From Heterotrichella gracilis (Eukaryota > Sar > Xanthophyceae > Tribonematales > Xanthonemataceae), in NCBI GenBank assembly GCA_032358255.1, contig JAULBX010022186.1, positions 124,001 to 188,000 of the forward strand: a stretch of DNA of 64,000 bases, in the 5' to 3' direction. Positions 63,432-64,000 of the stretch are shown here, piece after piece. How positions within the stretch are numbered: the stretch's first letter is position 1; each line of letters begins with the position of its first letter. The notes below the pieces were generated by a model, which worked only from the letters and a program-made list of their open reading frames with translations, did no database searches and had not been told where the DNA came from. The position numbers and the translations under genes are program-made.

Positions 63432-64000
63432 TTATTGTGCGATCAACCTACCTGTTTGAACGATCTTATTATTGTCAACTATCTTGTACAAATAAATTCC
63501 TGAAGCAAGGTCTTTTATTTCAATTGTAGTTATTTGTTTTGAGATAGGACTTGTTAGTACTACTTCACCTAAAACATTATACAATTTCATTTCTGTAGAA
63601 TTACTTAACTCAGCATCTATTACTTTAATATTTAATGATGTTGTAAAAGGGTTTGGATAGATTTTCACAACAGAACTCGTAACGCTGTATAATGGAATAC
63701 CAACCGATGCACATGTAGAAGCTGTTGCATAAGCAACTGCAGTTACCGCGGTAGTTGTTAAAGCTCCGTTTGTAGTAAGTAATCTGCCATCAATTGTAAC
63801 ACCTGTATTAATTGCACCTAAAGCCCCGTTATGACAAATAATGGTTCCTTTAAACTGAGAGTAGTTGTTTAAATTTACTGCTCCTTCAATTTTCCAATAC
63901 ACATTTTTTGCCTGTGTACCGTTAATTAACATCACCTTTGCATAAGTACTTGTAGATATTGCGCCGTTTATTTTTATCACAAATACGGCATTGCTATTAC
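63432..64000 (-). CDS. DUF3494 ice-binding-like T9SS cargo, C-terminal part (cut by window edge)
   Basis: The frame is open to the right edge; the visible part begins NSNAVFVIKINGAIST and reads on for about 189 residues. NVYWKIEGAVNLNNYSQFKG and GTIICHNG...TGVTIDGRLLTTNGALTT are signatures of DUF3494, the discontinuous beta-solenoid of ice-binding proteins (residues about 25-80 of the visible part). The last 75 residues (IYPNPFTTSLNI to GRLIAQ) are a T9SS sorting domain. A secreted ice-binding or ice-adhesion protein is suggested; many DUF3494 proteins occur in cold environments, but some have other roles. The N-terminus is outside the window. Confidence 0.85.
   Translation of the reverse strand, partial: NSNAVFVIKINGAISTSTYAKVMLINGTQAKNVYWKIEGAVNLNNYSQFKGTIICHNGALGAINTGVTIDGRLLTTNGALTTTAVTAVAYATASTCASVGIPLYSVTSSVVKIYPNPFTTSLNIKVIDAELSNSTEMKLYNVLGEVVLTSPISKQITTIEIKDLASGIYLYKIVDNNKIVQTGRLIAQ

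Overview
The window is a 64 kb piece of an AT-rich Bacteroidota (Bacteroidetes) chromosome. The evidence for that phylum is four-fold. Three secreted proteins carry type IX secretion (T9SS) C-terminal sorting domains. Several genes have the phylum's TAnnTTTG-type -7 promoter element. Most genes lack a Shine-Dalgarno sequence. Phylum-typical families are present (DUF3078, hybrid kinase with an AraC output, tandem-domain Usp, long S16, imuA-imuB-dnaE2 cassette). An aminofutalosine synthase (MqnE) points to menaquinone synthesis by the futalosine route, which argues weakly against Flavobacteriaceae. The order cannot be settled. No rRNA, CRISPR array, phage, transposase or integrase was seen; one tRNA (Glu) is present.

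Layout. 1-468: N-terminal part of signal peptidase I. 0.7-3.4 kb: thrS-infC; infC has no ATG/GTG/TTG at its proper start and appears to begin at an ATC codon behind a strong GGAGG. 3.4-6.8 kb (minus): ubiX and mqnE around two envelope proteins. 6.9-11.1 kb (minus): a CAP-domain protein, an RlmI-type methyltransferase and an AAG-type glycosylase. 11.2-12.4 kb: phaJ-phaB-like pair. 13.0-17.6 kb: Usp, rpsP, then a translationally coupled trio (BadF-type kinase, TSUP permease, membrane-fused spermidine-synthase-like protein). 17.7-25.9 kb: envelope and secretion genes, namely a lipoprotein, two T9SS cargoes (one a NodB/CE4-like deacetylase), a TPR-hybrid histidine kinase with AraC output, and two tandem paralogous Cys-rich mini-lipoproteins. 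26-34 kb: redox enzymes, an MtfA-type peptidase, a TPR-SpoIIE phosphatase and a two-gene YeeE/YedE transporter.

34.2-41.2 kb (minus): a MORN-repeat protein and its small membrane neighbour, then a three-gene SMC operon in the order MksF-MksE-MksB that ends in a terminator without the nuclease gene (MksG/JetD) of Wadjet defence systems. This operon is the most system-like feature of the window. 41.5-49.3 kb: glycosyltransferase, thioesterase, archaeal/eukaryal-type proS with an unknown partner gene, a Tyr/Asn/Gly-rich lipoprotein and an OMPP1/FadL-like porin. 49.4-56.6 kb: a dehydrogenase/DUF1015/DUF418/YggS/EamA/helical-repeat run with overlapping genes, then mgtE. 56.6-62.4 kb: tRNA-Glu (minus) and the imuA-imuB-dnaE2 mutagenesis cassette, preceded by palindromes that may be its damage-response operator. 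62.5-64 kb (minus): a small lipoprotein, a stand-alone response regulator and the C-terminal part of a DUF3494 ice-binding-like T9SS cargo that runs off the right edge.

Functional threads are envelope and secretion, menaquinone synthesis, DNA maintenance (SMC complex, AAG glycosylase, error-prone polymerase cassette) and translation. Short dispersed palindromic repeats sit in several intergenic gaps, and one appears to have been captured at the imuB/dnaE2 junction.
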